Shown here in pieces: positions 9,182 through 18,064 of a DNA stretch of 64,000 bases. The stretch covers positions 3,997,001 through 4,061,000 of the forward strand of contig CP129487.1 of assembly GCA_030584025.1 (NCBI GenBank), read 5' to 3'. Below the pieces are notes generated by a model. It made no database searches, was not told the DNA's origin, and was given only the letters and a program-made list of their open reading frames with translations. Position 1 is the stretch's first letter. The number at the start of each line of letters is the position of its first letter. Source of the DNA: Cyclobacteriaceae bacterium (GTDB lineage Bacteria; Bacteroidota; Bacteroidia; Cytophagales; Cyclobacteriaceae). The translations under genes were made by a program, and so were the position numbers.

Positions 9182-11359
9182 CTAGTCGAGGTAACGATTT
9201 ATTTTATTGTCTTTCATGAGTTCATGGAATGTTCCTTCTGCCTCAATTATCCCATCATTCAATACGATTACCCGATCGCAGGCTTCCATAATCAAGGGAT
9301 CATTAGAAACCGCAAGCAACGTCCAGTGATATTGTTTGTTCACCAGGCAGTTGATCAATTCAACTTTAGCATCGCGTTTCAAGCCATTGAAGAAATCGTT
9401 GAGAATGATCAACTCCGGATTTTTTGCCAGGCAACGCGCAAGAATTAATTTGTGTACGGTGGTATTGGAAAGATTTTTTCCGCCACTGGTCAGGTGGGTG
9501 TTGAGTCCTTCCGGCAAGCTGTTGATTTCATCGGACAGGCCAACCATACGCAACGCACGAATGGCATCCTCAACACTTTCCATGGGCTTGCCAACAGTAA
9601 TGTTGTCGAGAATGGTACCGTCAAACAGGTCTTCCTGCGAAATATTCTTCCCGATTTTATCACGTAAGTGCGTGAGGTCTAGATCGCGTATGGAGTAATC
9701 GTTAATGGTAACGGCACCTTCAAAGTCTGAGTAAATACCCGAGATTACATTGGTTAAGGTTGTTTTACCTGAGCCGCCCGGGCCTGCTATACATACATGT
9801 TCACCGCCCTTAATGTGCAGGTCAATTCCTTTAATCATGAAGTTCGGTTGATCCGGATATTTGTACTTCAGATTTTTAACATCAATGGTATAGCCTTTGG
9901 GTTGTGTGCTGCGAGGGAAATCAAGTCCACCAACTTTTTCCAGCGGTAAATCGGTAACCTGCGCTACTTTGTCAACGGCTGTGAGCATATCGTAAATCAC
10001 ATCCATGTACATGATGATTTTTTCAACAGACGTGAGCAGGAGAATGATGATGACTTCAGATGCTACAAACTGTCCAAGCGTAATCTGTCGGTCAACTACC
10101 AGAATGGTACCCACAATGAGCAAACCGCCTGTTACCAACGCTTTAAAAAGCAATATGAACGAGAACTGACTGATCAGTACTTGAAAATGTGTTTTTCTGT
10201 ATTTGAGGTAGTTGTTTACGTTATAGTCAGTTTTTTTAATGGGCAGATCTGTGCTACCGGCAAGCTTGAACGAGTTGATGGCACGCGCCAGTTCCTCCAG
10301 CCATTGGGCCACTTTGTATTTGTATTTCGATTCTTCAATGGATGAGCGCAAACCTTTTGGGCCGGTGAGGTAAAAGATGATAATCAGAATGCTGACCAAC
10401 CCGATGCTGAAGAACACAAAGAAAGGGTGATAGAGTGAAAGCAACAGTAAGCCAAAAGCAATTTGAATAATACCTGAAGTGAAATCGATCAGCAGTTTGG
10501 GTAATCCTTTTTGAATGGTGATGATGTCGAAAAACCGGTTTACCAATTCAGGTGCATAGTTGCTGATGATGGATTCAGCTTTTAGTCGTGGAATGCGATA
10601 GGCAAATTCCAGTGAGGCTTTGGTGAATATCCTTCGCTGTAAATGTTCCACTAAACTGATTTGAATGATTTGAAGAACTCCTCCGAAAATCACTCCGAGG
10701 ATCACAATGCCAATAAGCACATACACAGAGCTGAAAAACACACCACCGGAAATCAGTTCCACGGTAGCCTGAATACCAAGCGGCAACACGAGGCTGATTA
10801 AACCGGTAACAAGTGCAAAGAAGAAAATGTAATTGATCTGACTTCTTTCTGCGTGAAGCAGACGGATTAATCGGGTAATTGGATTCAGGGTTTTTCCGCC
10901 CGAGGTTTCATCCAGCCCGTAGTCACTAACGAGACTTTCCTGCGGAAACAAGACAAAGAAGATAATCTCTTCATGTTCATCTTTGTAAAATTCAGATTGG
11001 TCATCAAACGCATCTTGTACAGCCTGGCGAGTTTCAATGGTAGTTTGCATTCTGCGTTTACCAGCCGGATGAATAATCACAGGAATAAATCCGGTTTCTG
11101 TTTTTCGGAATGCCAATACAAACTGTTCTTCTTTCTCAATAAAGATTTTAAAATCCTGAGGCGACAGGTGATACTGCAGCATCATGATTTGAATTTTGTT
11201 CGCGGCTTCAAACAAGTCGCGTTTGAATTCGGTGAATTCGTCTTCGTGGTACGTGCGGTTGTTCACTTCAACAAAGCGTAAACTTTCCGGATCGTACGTG
11301 TGATTGAGCAACAAGGCTCCCTCGCGAAGAATTCGTATGATGTGGTGATTGTTGATCAT
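9182..11359 (-). CDS. ABC exporter (membrane + ATPase) with altered catalytic motifs
   Basis: A 725-residue half-transporter: a soluble N-terminal domain of about 170 residues without the Cys/His pair of a C39 peptidase, a six-helix exporter membrane domain (about residues 175-455) and a C-terminal nucleotide-binding domain. Walker A is normal (GPGGSGKTT near 526-534) and a Q-loop Gln is present in NISQEDLF. The signature is TSGGKNLSN instead of LSGGQ, Walker B reads LIILND where the usual ending is DE, and the H-loop His is replaced by Asn in AVSNDPLI. ATP binding looks possible but hydrolysis may be weak or asymmetric. It starts three bases after tetR and is followed by HlyD and TolC, an arrangement like type I secretion. 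The cargo is unknown. Confidence 0.92.
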   Translation of the reverse strand: MINNHHIIRILREGALLLNHTYDPESLRFVEVNNRTYHEDEFTEFKRDLFEAANKIQIMMLQYHLSPQDFKIFIEKEEQFVLAFRKTETGFIPVIIHPAGKRRMQTTIETRQAVQDAFDDQSEFYKDEHEEIIFFVLFPQESLVSDYGLDETSGGKTLNPITRLIRLLHAERSQINYIFFFALVTGLISLVLPLGIQATVELISGGVFFSSVYVLIGIVILGVIFGGVLQIIQISLVEHLQRRIFTKASLEFAYRIPRLKAESIISNYAPELVNRFFDIITIQKGLPKLLIDFTSGIIQIAFGLLLLSLYHPFFVFFSIGLVSILIIIFYLTGPKGLRSSIEESKYKYKVAQWLEELARAINSFKLAGSTDLPIKKTDYNVNNYLKYRKTHFQVLISQFSFILLFKALVTGGLLIVGTILVVDRQITLGQFVASEVIIILLLTSVEKIIMYMDVIYDMLTAVDKVAQVTDLPLEKVGGLDFPRSTQPKGYTIDVKNLKYKYPDQPNFMIKGIDLHIKGGEHVCIAGPGGSGKTTLTNVISGIYSDFEGAVTINDYSIRDLDLTHLRDKIGKNISQEDLFDGTILDNITVGKPMESVEDAIRALRMVGLSDEINSLPEGLNTHLTSGGKNLSNTTVHKLILARCLAKNPELIILNDFFNGLKRDAKVELINCLVNKQYHWTLLAVSNDPLIMEACDRVIVLNDGIIEAEGTFHELMKDNKINRYLD

Positions 11360-11362
11360 GGC

Positions 11363-12040
11363 TTACGGTTCAATGGCTTTAAACGCTAACAGGTTAATGA
11401 AATCAGTAAGTTGCTGGTAATGTGTGCTGGGCTGAAAGCGAATATCTGTCAGTGATGGAAGATGTTGGGCATAAAAAAGCTGATGGTTGGCTGATAAAAT
11501 TAAGGTGCTCACCAACGCATTGGGAAACGGAAATGCAGGATTGATTTCTTTCACCAATCCGGCCACCTTTTTACAAACTGATTTGAACGGAAGAAAAACG
11601 CCTTCCTTATTATCTTGATCAACTTGCTTGGTGAGGTACGTTTTTTCGAACTCGGCCATTACAATGCGATTCAACGCATCTCCATCGATGCCATGTGAGT
11701 AGAAATCGGGTTTCTTTTCTTCTGTCAAAATCCGCAGGCAAATAGAAAGGCGTTCACGGGCATCAACAATGTTGTTGGTTTCAAAATCAAATTTGAATTC
11801 CATCCACGTCCAGTACCAATCAATCAGGTAAAGCAATAGCCTGTGTTTGTTTTCAAAGTAGCGGTAAACCGAAGCTTCAGTCGATTGAATTTCATCGGCA
11901 AGCTTCTTAAAGGTAAAGTTCTCAAAACCAAGCCTATCGATGAGCCCAATGCCAGAGGTAATTATTTTTTGGCCTAATTCTGAGGTTTGCGGATCGCGCA
12001 AATACAGGTTTTCGTTAAGCCGTATGAGAAAATTAGTCAT
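11363..12040 (-). CDS. TetR/AcrR family regulator of the exporter operon
   Basis: A 225-residue repressor-type protein. The N-terminal helix-turn-helix spans about residues 22-72, with GLIDRLGFENFTFKKLADEI and the recognition-helix region TEASVYRYFENKHRLL, the classic TetR pattern. The C-terminal half is helical and would bind a ligand that is not identifiable. It is the first gene of a four-gene minus-strand operon, with a three-base gap before the ABC gene. The short upstream region contains a -7 box and ATAG/CTAT inverted repeats that could be its own operator. Autoregulation of the exporter is therefore likely but inferred. Confidence 0.93.
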   Translation of the reverse strand: MTNFLIRLNENLYLRDPQTSELGQKIITSGIGLIDRLGFENFTFKKLADEIQSTEASVYRYFENKHRLLLYLIDWYWTWMEFKFDFETNNIVDARERLSICLRILTEEKKPDFYSHGIDGDALNRIVMAEFEKTYLTKQVDQDNKEGVFLPFKSVCKKVAGLVKEINPAFPFPNALVSTLILSANHQLFYAQHLPSLTDIRFQPSTHYQQLTDFINLLAFKAIEP

Positions 12041-12041
12041 T

Positions 12042-12067
12042 CTATCAAAAATAATAGTAATGCTATC
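12042..12067. promoter_or_regulatory. Candidate TetR operator (inverted repeats)
   Basis: Two small dyads overlap here: CTAT...ATAG (12042-12056) and ATAG-TAATG-CTAT (12055-12067). They cover the putative -7 box of the tetR-ABC-HlyD-TolC operon, where a repressor would block transcription. Position and symmetry are the only evidence. Confidence 0.35.
12046..12053 (-). promoter_or_regulatory. -7 promoter box (TATTTTTG) for tetR operon
   Basis: Read on the minus strand this matches the Bacteroidota -7 consensus TAnnTTTG and ends only five bases before the tetR ATG. The mRNA would have almost no leader. No clear -33 box was found. Confidence 0.4.
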
Positions 12068-12125
12068 ATAAACGCGTGGAATACGATTATGTTCCCGAAT
12101 CGGTTAAAAAATTTTGTTTTAGGCT

Positions 12126-12779
12126 CTATTTAACCTCAAACTTGGCCGAAAGCATGATCGCATTGCGCAAAAGGCTTACCCGGCCGTTTTTTTCCATGTT
12201 TTTCAGCAGGCGTGAAATGACCTCGCGACTGGAATTCAGGTCGTTGGCAATTTGCTGGTGGGTAAGGTTTAAGGTGGTGGTACCCAGTTTTTCGGCCTGG
12301 TTGGCCAGGTAAAATTCCAATCGTTCGTCCATGCTTTTAAAGGCGATGTGATCAATCACATTCAGCAACTCTTCGAACCTGGTGCGGTAGGTATCCAATA
12401 CAAAATAATACCACGAACGATGGTTCTTCATCAAGTTGTCCATGAGTTCCAGCGGAATGGTAATTACTTCCGTGTCTTCAATGGCTTCTGCCAGCATCTG
12501 GCTTTTTTCGTGTTTGGTGGCACAGATCATAGAGAGTGCGCATGCGTTTCCTGGTTCCAGAAAGTACATGAAAAATTCGTTGCCATCGTCACCTTCCCGA
12601 TAGAGTTTTACACGACCATTGGCAATTAACATGGTAGACTGAAAGTACTGACCGGGCCGCATAAGCTGTTCCCCAGCGGAAACTTTCTTTAATGTTCCTG
12701 CGGAAGCTATGGCTTCTTTCAACTCGTCATCAAACGATGGGTAATACTGAGAAAGGTATTGGAGAATTTTTTCTTTCAT
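12126..12779 (-). CDS. Crp/Fnr family transcriptional regulator
   Basis: A 217-residue regulator with an N-terminal cyclic-nucleotide-binding-type beta roll (about residues 15-120, including GEQLMRPGQYFQSTMLIANGRVKLYR) and a C-terminal winged helix (about 145-210). The recognition part is LTHQQIANDLNSSREVISRLL. The arginine-bearing phosphate-binding cassette of true cAMP receptors is not evident, and there is no N-terminal Cys cluster as in Fnr, so the signal is unknown. It starts three bases after the rlpA stop on the same strand and is presumably cotranscribed with it. Confidence 0.93.
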   Translation of the reverse strand: MKEKILQYLSQYYPSFDDELKEAIASAGTLKKVSAGEQLMRPGQYFQSTMLIANGRVKLYREGDDGNEFFMYFLEPGNACALSMICATKHEKSQMLAEAIEDTEVITIPLELMDNLMKNHRSWYYFVLDTYRTRFEELLNVIDHIAFKSMDERLEFYLANQAEKLGTTTLNLTHQQIANDLNSSREVISRLLKNMEKNGRVSLLRNAIMLSAKFEVK

Positions 12780-12782
12780 GAA

Positions 12783-13466
12783 CTACAGGCGACTGAATTC
12801 AACAATGAATGCATCTGGGAATTTTTTTTGAATTTCAGATTTGAAGTGTTCGGCCTTGACCCGGTTAGGAAATTGCCCCAATATCAGTGCGTAGTATTTT
12901 ATACCATTTAAAATTTTTACCTGCACCGTCACTTTCTTCTGGTAGGAACTTTTCAGGTTATCGGCCAGGCGTATCAGGTTTACCAGCTCCTGATACGTTC
13001 CAATCTGCACACCAAAACCTGAAGGTTTCAAGCGGCCTACCTCAAAATCATAGAACTCCTTTTCTTCAACAGAGACCTGTCCAATTGGTTTTATCGGATC
13101 ACTTTTTTTTCCATCACCCGGGTCAACAATCTCCACTTTTACTTCAGCAAGTCCCTGGTTAATAAAGCCCAATTGTTCAGCGGCAGATTTTGATAAGTCG
13201 ATGATGCGACCGTCAACATAAGGTCCGCGGTCATTAATGATAACCTCAACCGATTTGTTGTTATCCAGGTTTGTCACCTTCACTTTGGTGCCAAATGGCA
13301 ATGTTTTGTGAGCCGCAGTCAATTTGTTGTGGCGGTATTTTTCTCCGCTTGCGGTAGGTCGGCCTTCAAACTTGTCGGCATAAAAAGAGGCTTTGCCAGT
13401 CTGCACTTGCGCAAGGGCAGCAGAACAGACCAACAGTAAACCAATTAGGTAGATGGTACGGTACAT
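12783..13466 (-). CDS. rlpA: RlpA-like lytic transglycosylase with SPOR domain
   Basis: A 227-residue secreted protein. The signal peptide is YRTIYLIGLLLVCSAALAQ. The double-psi beta-barrel domain (about residues 22-105) has GKASFYADKFEGRPTASGE and the catalytic-site segment NDRGPYVDGRIIDLS, whose Asp acts on peptidoglycan in RlpA. The C-terminal 75 residues (from about FGVQIGTYQEL to the end) look like a SPOR domain, which binds denuded glycan strands at the division septum. A likely role is glycan cleavage at the septum or in daughter-cell separation. It precedes the Crp/Fnr gene in a two-gene unit. Confidence 0.92.
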   Translation of the reverse strand: MYRTIYLIGLLLVCSAALAQVQTGKASFYADKFEGRPTASGEKYRHNKLTAAHKTLPFGTKVKVTNLDNNKSVEVIINDRGPYVDGRIIDLSKSAAEQLGFINQGLAEVKVEIVDPGDGKKSDPIKPIGQVSVEEKEFYDFEVGRLKPSGFGVQIGTYQELVNLIRLADNLKSSYQKKVTVQVKILNGIKYYALILGQFPNRVKAEHFKSEIQKKFPDAFIVEFSRL

Positions 13467-13519
13467 AGCTTAAAAAATTAGTTATTGTAAAGGTAAGACC
13501 ATAATTGGTAATTGGCTTA

Positions 13520-13549
13520 TTGGGAAATCAGCAAATTAGGCTACCTTTG
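13520..13549 (+). promoter_or_regulatory. Promoter of guaB
   Basis: A -7 box TACCTTTG (13542-13549) matches the Bacteroidota consensus TAnnTTTG. A TTGG at 13520-13523 lies 18 bases upstream, where the TTTG-like -33 element is expected. The guaB ATG is 32 bases downstream. Confidence 0.55.
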
Positions 13550-13581
13550 CCCGGCAAATAATAGATCGTAAATTATTTGCC

Positions 13582-15054
13582 ATGCCTCCTAAAAATTCCA
13601 AGTTCCTTTTTGAAGCCCTCACGTATGACGATGTACTGCTGGTACCGGCATATTCCGAGGTTCTTCCACGCGAAACCAACATCAGCAGCAAACTTACCCG
13701 TAACATCCGCCTGAACATACCCATTGTTTCAGCCGCCATGGATACGGTAACGGAGGCTGAATTAGCCATCAGCATGGCCCTTGAGGGAGGGCTGGGCTTC
13801 ATCCACAAAAATATGCGCATTGATGAGCAGGCCGAGCAGGTGCGCAAGGTAAAGCGCTCACAAAGCGGGATGATCCTTGATCCGGTTACATTGAGTGTGA
13901 ACTCAACCGTTCAGGATGCAGAAAACATCATGCGTGAGTTTAAGATTGGAGGCATACCAGTAATTGACAGCAATGGCAAACTGTTGGGAATCATCACCAA
14001 CCGCGACCTGCGGTTTCAAAAAGACTTGAGTGTACCGGTAGAAAAGATCATGACCCGGGAAAACCTGATTACTGCCACGGAGAACATTACACTCGAGAAA
14101 GCCGAAACGATCTTACAGCAGTATAAGATTGAAAAACTCCCGATCGTAAACAAGAAAGGTAGGCTTACCGGATTGATTACCTTCCGCGATATTCAAAAGA
14201 AGAAAAACAAACCCAACGCTTGCCAGGATAAATTTGGCAGACTTCGTGTAGGTGCTGCCGTTGGGGTTACCCCAGATATTCTTGACCGTGTGGATGCCTT
14301 GAAAAATTCAGGTGTTGATGTGATTACCATTGACACCGCTCACGGCCATTCCAAAGGTGTTTTGGAAGCTGCCAAACGCGTGAAACGAAAATACCCTGAA
14401 CTGGATATTGTGGTGGGCAATGTGGCCACTGGTGAAGGCGCAAAAGCGCTGGCCAAGGCTGGTGCTGATGCCGTAAAAGTTGGTGTAGGCCCCGGAAGCA
14501 TTTGTACTACCCGTGTAGTAGCCGGTGTGGGCTTGCCACAGTTGTCAGCTGTGTATGAGGCTGCCAATGCATTGAAGGGTTCTGGAATTCCTGTAATTGC
14601 GGATGGGGGCATCCGATTCTCTGGCGACATGGTGAAGGCAATTGCGGCTGGCGCGGATAGCGTAATGATCGGCTCCATGCTGGCAGGAACCGAGGAGGCG
14701 CCCGGAGATGTAATTATTTATGAAGGAAGGAAGTTCAAGAGCTACCGAGGCATGGGTTCTATTGAGGCCATGGAAGACGGCTCTAAAGACCGGTACTTTC
14801 AGGACGTAGAGGACGATATCAAGAAACTTGTACCGGAAGGGATCTCAGGTCGGGTTCCATTCAAAGGCCGCGTTTCCGAAGTTTTGTACCAGATGATGGG
14901 TGGTCTTCGGGCCGGAATGGGCTATTGCGGAGCCAAAAACATAGAGGCTTTAAAAAAGGCACGCTTTGTAAAAATTACCAGTGCCGGGTTTATAGAAAGT
15001 CATCCGCATGATGTAACCATTACCCGCGAAGCCCCGAATTATAGCCGCAAGTAG
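13582..15054 (+). CDS. guaB: IMP dehydrogenase
   Basis: A 490-residue inosine-5'-monophosphate dehydrogenase, which oxidises IMP to XMP with NAD+ in the committed step of GMP synthesis in the cytosol. The TIM barrel is split by a pair of CBS domains (about residues 95-205) that bind adenine or guanine nucleotides for control. The catalytic Cys is residue 308 in [11 protein letters not shown]; the mobile flap RYFQD and the IMP-binding SYRGMGS segment are intact. Length is normal. It stands alone, with a -7 promoter box upstream and a strong hairpin terminator downstream. Confidence 0.98.
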   Translation: MPPKNSKFLFEALTYDDVLLVPAYSEVLPRETNISSKLTRNIRLNIPIVSAAMDTVTEAELAISMALEGGLGFIHKNMRIDEQAEQVRKVKRSQSGMILDPVTLSVNSTVQDAENIMREFKIGGIPVIDSNGKLLGIITNRDLRFQKDLSVPVEKIMTRENLITATENITLEKAETILQQYKIEKLPIVNKKGRLTGLITFRDIQKKKNKPNACQDKFGRLRVGAAVGVTPDILDRVDALKNSGVDVITIDTAHGHSKGVLEAAKRVKRKYPELDIVVGNVATGEGAKALAKAGADAVKVGVGPGSICTTRVVAGVGLPQLSAVYEAANALKGSGIPVIADGGIRFSGDMVKAIAAGADSVMIGSMLAGTEEAPGDVIIYEGRKFKSYRGMGSIEAMEDGSKDRYFQDVEDDIKKLVPEGISGRVPFKGRVSEVLYQMMGGLRAGMGYCGAKNIEALKKARFVKITSAGFIESHPHDVTITREAPNYSRK

Positions 15055-15101
15055 CATTCGGAAAAAGGGCTGAAATCGGTCAAATTTCCCTATAATTGCA
15101 G

Positions 15102-15133
15102 GGCCAATCATTACCAGATTGGCCTTTTGCTTT
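15102..15133 (+). terminator. Rho-independent terminator after guaB
   Basis: A perfect 8-bp stem GGCCAATC / GATTGGCC (15102-15109 with 15117-15124) closes a 7-base loop and is followed by TTTTGCTTT. It lies 47 bases after the guaB stop. Confidence 0.8.
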
Positions 15134-15182
15134 ACTACCCAAGCCTCAACCCTATAGACGCGAATATTTATAGATTGACTCC

Positions 15183-17243
15183 ATGCGCCTGAAGGCCTTA
15201 ACCCGTTTGCTGTTTTTAATATCAGGGATTACCTGGGTGGCCTTGCTGTTTGTTGACCTGTCGGTGGTGTTTAGTGTGCGCAGCAACCTGGAGCCCGATT
15301 TACCTACCTGGCTTCCCGGTGTGCTCTTCAATATTTTCCTCGTTTCACTTTATTACTTCTATAAGTTCCGCATCGATCGCGATGAGCAACTCAATTTTGT
15401 TGACTTATTGTGGCGCGTGTTTGCTACAGGTTTAGTGGTAACCGTTATTTCCCTGTTGTTCCGGTTGATTGATTATTTACCGGGCACATCCAAACTCACC
15501 AACCTGTTCATTTATGTAGAAGCTAACTACATCATCAGCCTTGGATTGATTTCAGGATTTTTGATGGCTTCTTACACGGTATGGAAGCGCTTAATCCTCT
15601 ATCAAAAATCAAAGTGGCTGCTGCGCCTTTGGAATTTCTTTGAGACCGGATTGATGGTTGCCCTGGTGTACAACAGCCTGGAGTTACCCGATGCTGATTG
15701 GGTGTACAATGTATTATTAGGCGTGTTGATCGTTACCGGATTGATTCTATCCGCCAACATGAAATGGGTGGCTTACCTCAACTTCAGGCAAAAGTGGACT
15801 AGCCTGTTGTTGTTGCTGTTGGCTATTTTTTATGTGATGTACTTGTTCTACACGACCAACTCACAAGCCATAACCGCATTTGGCGAGGCTCGCGGATTTG
15901 TGGATCACCGGTCGCATATCTTTTTTCAATCGCTTTTTATTTTTGTTGCTGTTTACAGCATCTTTTCCTTCCTGGTAATTTTATTCAACCTACCCACTAC
16001 TTCCGTGTTTGAGCAGAAGCTGGAAGAAGTAGTAAACTTTCAGCGCATCAGCCAATCGATTCAAACGGAGCAAAGCGAAGAGAGTGTATACAACATTTTG
16101 CTGGAAACTTCGGTAAGCACGGTGTTTGCTGATGCCGCCTGGCTGGAGATCAAAAACAACGATCATGATCACCGGCTGTTCACCTATCACATCTCCGAGA
16201 AGGAGGCAAACGAAATTATCGCGCATCTCCGAAAGGAACATGTTACGGGCGTACTTGATCAAAGTCAGGATAAAACCAAAAATCTTTCAAAGCATTTGGC
16301 TTCGTTACGCGGATCGCGTTTTCGCTCCATTCTCGCTTTTCCCATTTATGTTAAAGGAGAAAACATTGGTACGCTGGCCTTGCTGAAAGAACTGGCCGAT
16401 GGCTTTAACCGGGAAATGACCAAGATCGTTTCCACGTTTGCCAATCAGGCGGGTATCTCCATCGAAAACTTCCGCTTGCTGGAAGAGGCTTTGCAAAGCG
16501 AGCGTTATAAGGAAGAATTAAAAATCGCGAAGACAGTACAGAAAAGTTTACTGCCACAGGTGTTGGATCAGCATGATGATTTTGAGCTTGCTGCTTTTTC
16601 TGAATCAGCCGATGAAGTTGGGGGCGACTATTATGACACCTTACGCACCAGTGATACGCAGTCGGCCTTAATTGTAGCAGACGTATCCGGAAAAGGAACA
16701 ACTGCGGCTTTCCATATGTCGCAGATGAAGGGAATTTTCCACAGCCTGGCGCAGAACTGCATAAAACCCGAAGAGTTTATGATCCGGTCAAACCAGGCGC
16801 TGGCAAACTGCCTGGAGCGTGGGTCATTTATCTCGGCCACATTTTTCATTATCGATACTGAAGAGAAGAAGGTTAACTATTCCCGTGCCGGACATTGCCC
16901 CGTGTTGTACTTCAGTGCCGTGCGCAATACCGCTGAGTACTTAAAAGACAAGGGCGTTGCACTGGGTATGGTGCGTAACAAAGGGTACGAGAAATTTATT
17001 GAAGCACACGCATTTGGCTATCAGCCCAACGACATTATGGTGTTGTACACCGATGGGATAACCGAAGCGAAAAATGCGAAGGGGGATGAGTACGGGTACG
17101 ATCGCTTACTGGAAACGCTGCTGGAAGTGAAAGATCGTTCGGCACGTGAAATACAGGAACACCTGATTAACCGCTTGTATGAATTTACCGGAACAGAAAA
17201 TATTAATGACGACTACACTACGATGATTGTGAAATTCAAATAG
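15183..17243 (+). CDS. Membrane GAF-domain PP2C (SpoIIE/RsbU-type) phosphatase
   Basis: A 686-residue serine phosphatase with a sensory membrane part. Residues about 10-275 contain seven or eight hydrophobic helices. A GAF-type domain spans about 290-440 (ending TFANQAGISIENFRLLEEAL), followed by a coiled linker KIAKTVQKSLLPQ and the PP2C/SpoIIE catalytic domain from about 470 to the end. Metal-binding acids are visible in DEVGGDYYD, VADVSGKGT, YTDGITEAKN and NDDYTTMIV. Family members dephosphorylate STAS-domain antagonists, releasing them to bind a kinase or anti-sigma factor. Exactly those partners follow: STAS protein 50 bases downstream, then the HATPase. The input signal of the membrane and GAF parts is unknown. 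Confidence 0.93.
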   Translation: MRLKALTRLLFLISGITWVALLFVDLSVVFSVRSNLEPDLPTWLPGVLFNIFLVSLYYFYKFRIDRDEQLNFVDLLWRVFATGLVVTVISLLFRLIDYLPGTSKLTNLFIYVEANYIISLGLISGFLMASYTVWKRLILYQKSKWLLRLWNFFETGLMVALVYNSLELPDADWVYNVLLGVLIVTGLILSANMKWVAYLNFRQKWTSLLLLLLAIFYVMYLFYTTNSQAITAFGEARGFVDHRSHIFFQSLFIFVAVYSIFSFLVILFNLPTTSVFEQKLEEVVNFQRISQSIQTEQSEESVYNILLETSVSTVFADAAWLEIKNNDHDHRLFTYHISEKEANEIIAHLRKEHVTGVLDQSQDKTKNLSKHLASLRGSRFRSILAFPIYVKGENIGTLALLKELADGFNREMTKIVSTFANQAGISIENFRLLEEALQSERYKEELKIAKTVQKSLLPQVLDQHDDFELAAFSESADEVGGDYYDTLRTSDTQSALIVADVSGKGTTAAFHMSQMKGIFHSLAQNCIKPEEFMIRSNQALANCLERGSFISATFFIIDTEEKKVNYSRAGHCPVLYFSAVRNTAEYLKDKGVALGMVRNKGYEKFIEAHAFGYQPNDIMVLYTDGITEAKNAKGDEYGYDRLLETLLEVKDRSAREIQEHLINRLYEFTGTENINDDYTTMIVKFK

Positions 17244-17293
17244 CGCGTGCATCATAGTGAACGGAACTAAAATGAATAATAAACGTTAAAGAC

Positions 17294-17632
17294 ATGGTTC
17301 AGATTAAAAGAATTCAGGAAGAAGGAGCCGACATTATTGTCCCCATCGGTGAAATTGATGCCAGTTCATCCATTGAATTGGATTTGACCATCGCGAAAAG
17401 CGTGGGGGAAGGCTTCACCAAAATTCTGATCGATTGCAGCGCCCTGGAATACATTTCCTCAGCAGGTCTGGGCGTTTTCATGTCTTATATAGAAGAATTT
17501 AGCGATAAGAGCATTCAAATGGTGTTGTTTGGGATGAACGATAAGGTGTTGAATACGTTTGAAATATTAGGCTTGAGTGAGTTACTCACCATTGTGCAAA
17601 CAAAGGATGAGGCTAAGCAAAGGGTATCATGA
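17294..17632 (+). CDS. STAS-domain anti-sigma factor antagonist
   Basis: A 112-residue single STAS domain of the SpoIIAA/RsbV type. The conserved loop LEYISSAGLGVFMSY holds the phosphorylatable Ser (Ser55 or Ser56). Phosphorylation by the partner kinase would inactivate the protein and dephosphorylation by the upstream PP2C protein would activate it. Its stop codon overlaps the start of the next gene (ATGA), implying coupled translation with the HATPase. The target, a sigma factor or another output protein, is not in this window. Confidence 0.93.
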   Translation: MVQIKRIQEEGADIIVPIGEIDASSSIELDLTIAKSVGEGFTKILIDCSALEYISSAGLGVFMSYIEEFSDKSIQMVLFGMNDKVLNTFEILGLSELLTIVQTKDEAKQRVS

Positions 17633-18048
17633 AGTACAAGTATAAAGTTGGATGCAGCATTGAGAACCTGAAAGGGGTAAGGGATTTTGTGCGCGTGTCA
17701 CTGTCAAAGCATGGTGTGTCTGATCTGGACATCAGTGAAGTGGTGTTGGCCATTGATGAAATGTGTTCCAACCTGATGATCCATGCGCATCACTGTAACC
17801 CGGATGAAATGTTTGAACTTCATGTTATTGCTGATAAAGGCGAGCCGTTGGTATTTGAAATTATTGATGATGGCTCCGTATTTGATATAAACCGTTTTCA
17901 TGAACCCGATTTGGGTAACATCATTCACGAAAAAAGAAAAGGTGGTCTGGGTATCCGGTTGGTAAAATCCATCATGGATCGCATTGAGTACGAGCAGGCC
18001 GATGGAAAAAATATTTGTCGTTTGTCCAAGAAAGTTCAGTTCAAATAA
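17629..18048 (+). CDS. RsbW/SpoIIAB-like HATPase (anti-sigma/serine kinase)
   Basis: A 139-residue GHKL ATPase of the anti-sigma regulatory factor family. The N box is in VLAIDEMCSNLMIHAH, the G1 box in FEIIDDGSVFD and the G2 region in KGGLGIRLVKSIMD. Family members phosphorylate the STAS partner and bind an output protein in turn. The gene overlaps the STAS gene by four bases and follows the phosphatase gene, completing the three-part switch. No sigma factor lies beside it, so the output could be a sigma factor elsewhere or a non-transcriptional target. Confidence 0.92.
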   Translation: MKYKYKVGCSIENLKGVRDFVRVSLSKHGVSDLDISEVVLAIDEMCSNLMIHAHHCNPDEMFELHVIADKGEPLVFEIIDDGSVFDINRFHEPDLGNIIHEKRKGGLGIRLVKSIMDRIEYEQADGKNICRLSKKVQFK

Positions 18049-18064
18049 TCCATAGTTATTCGTT

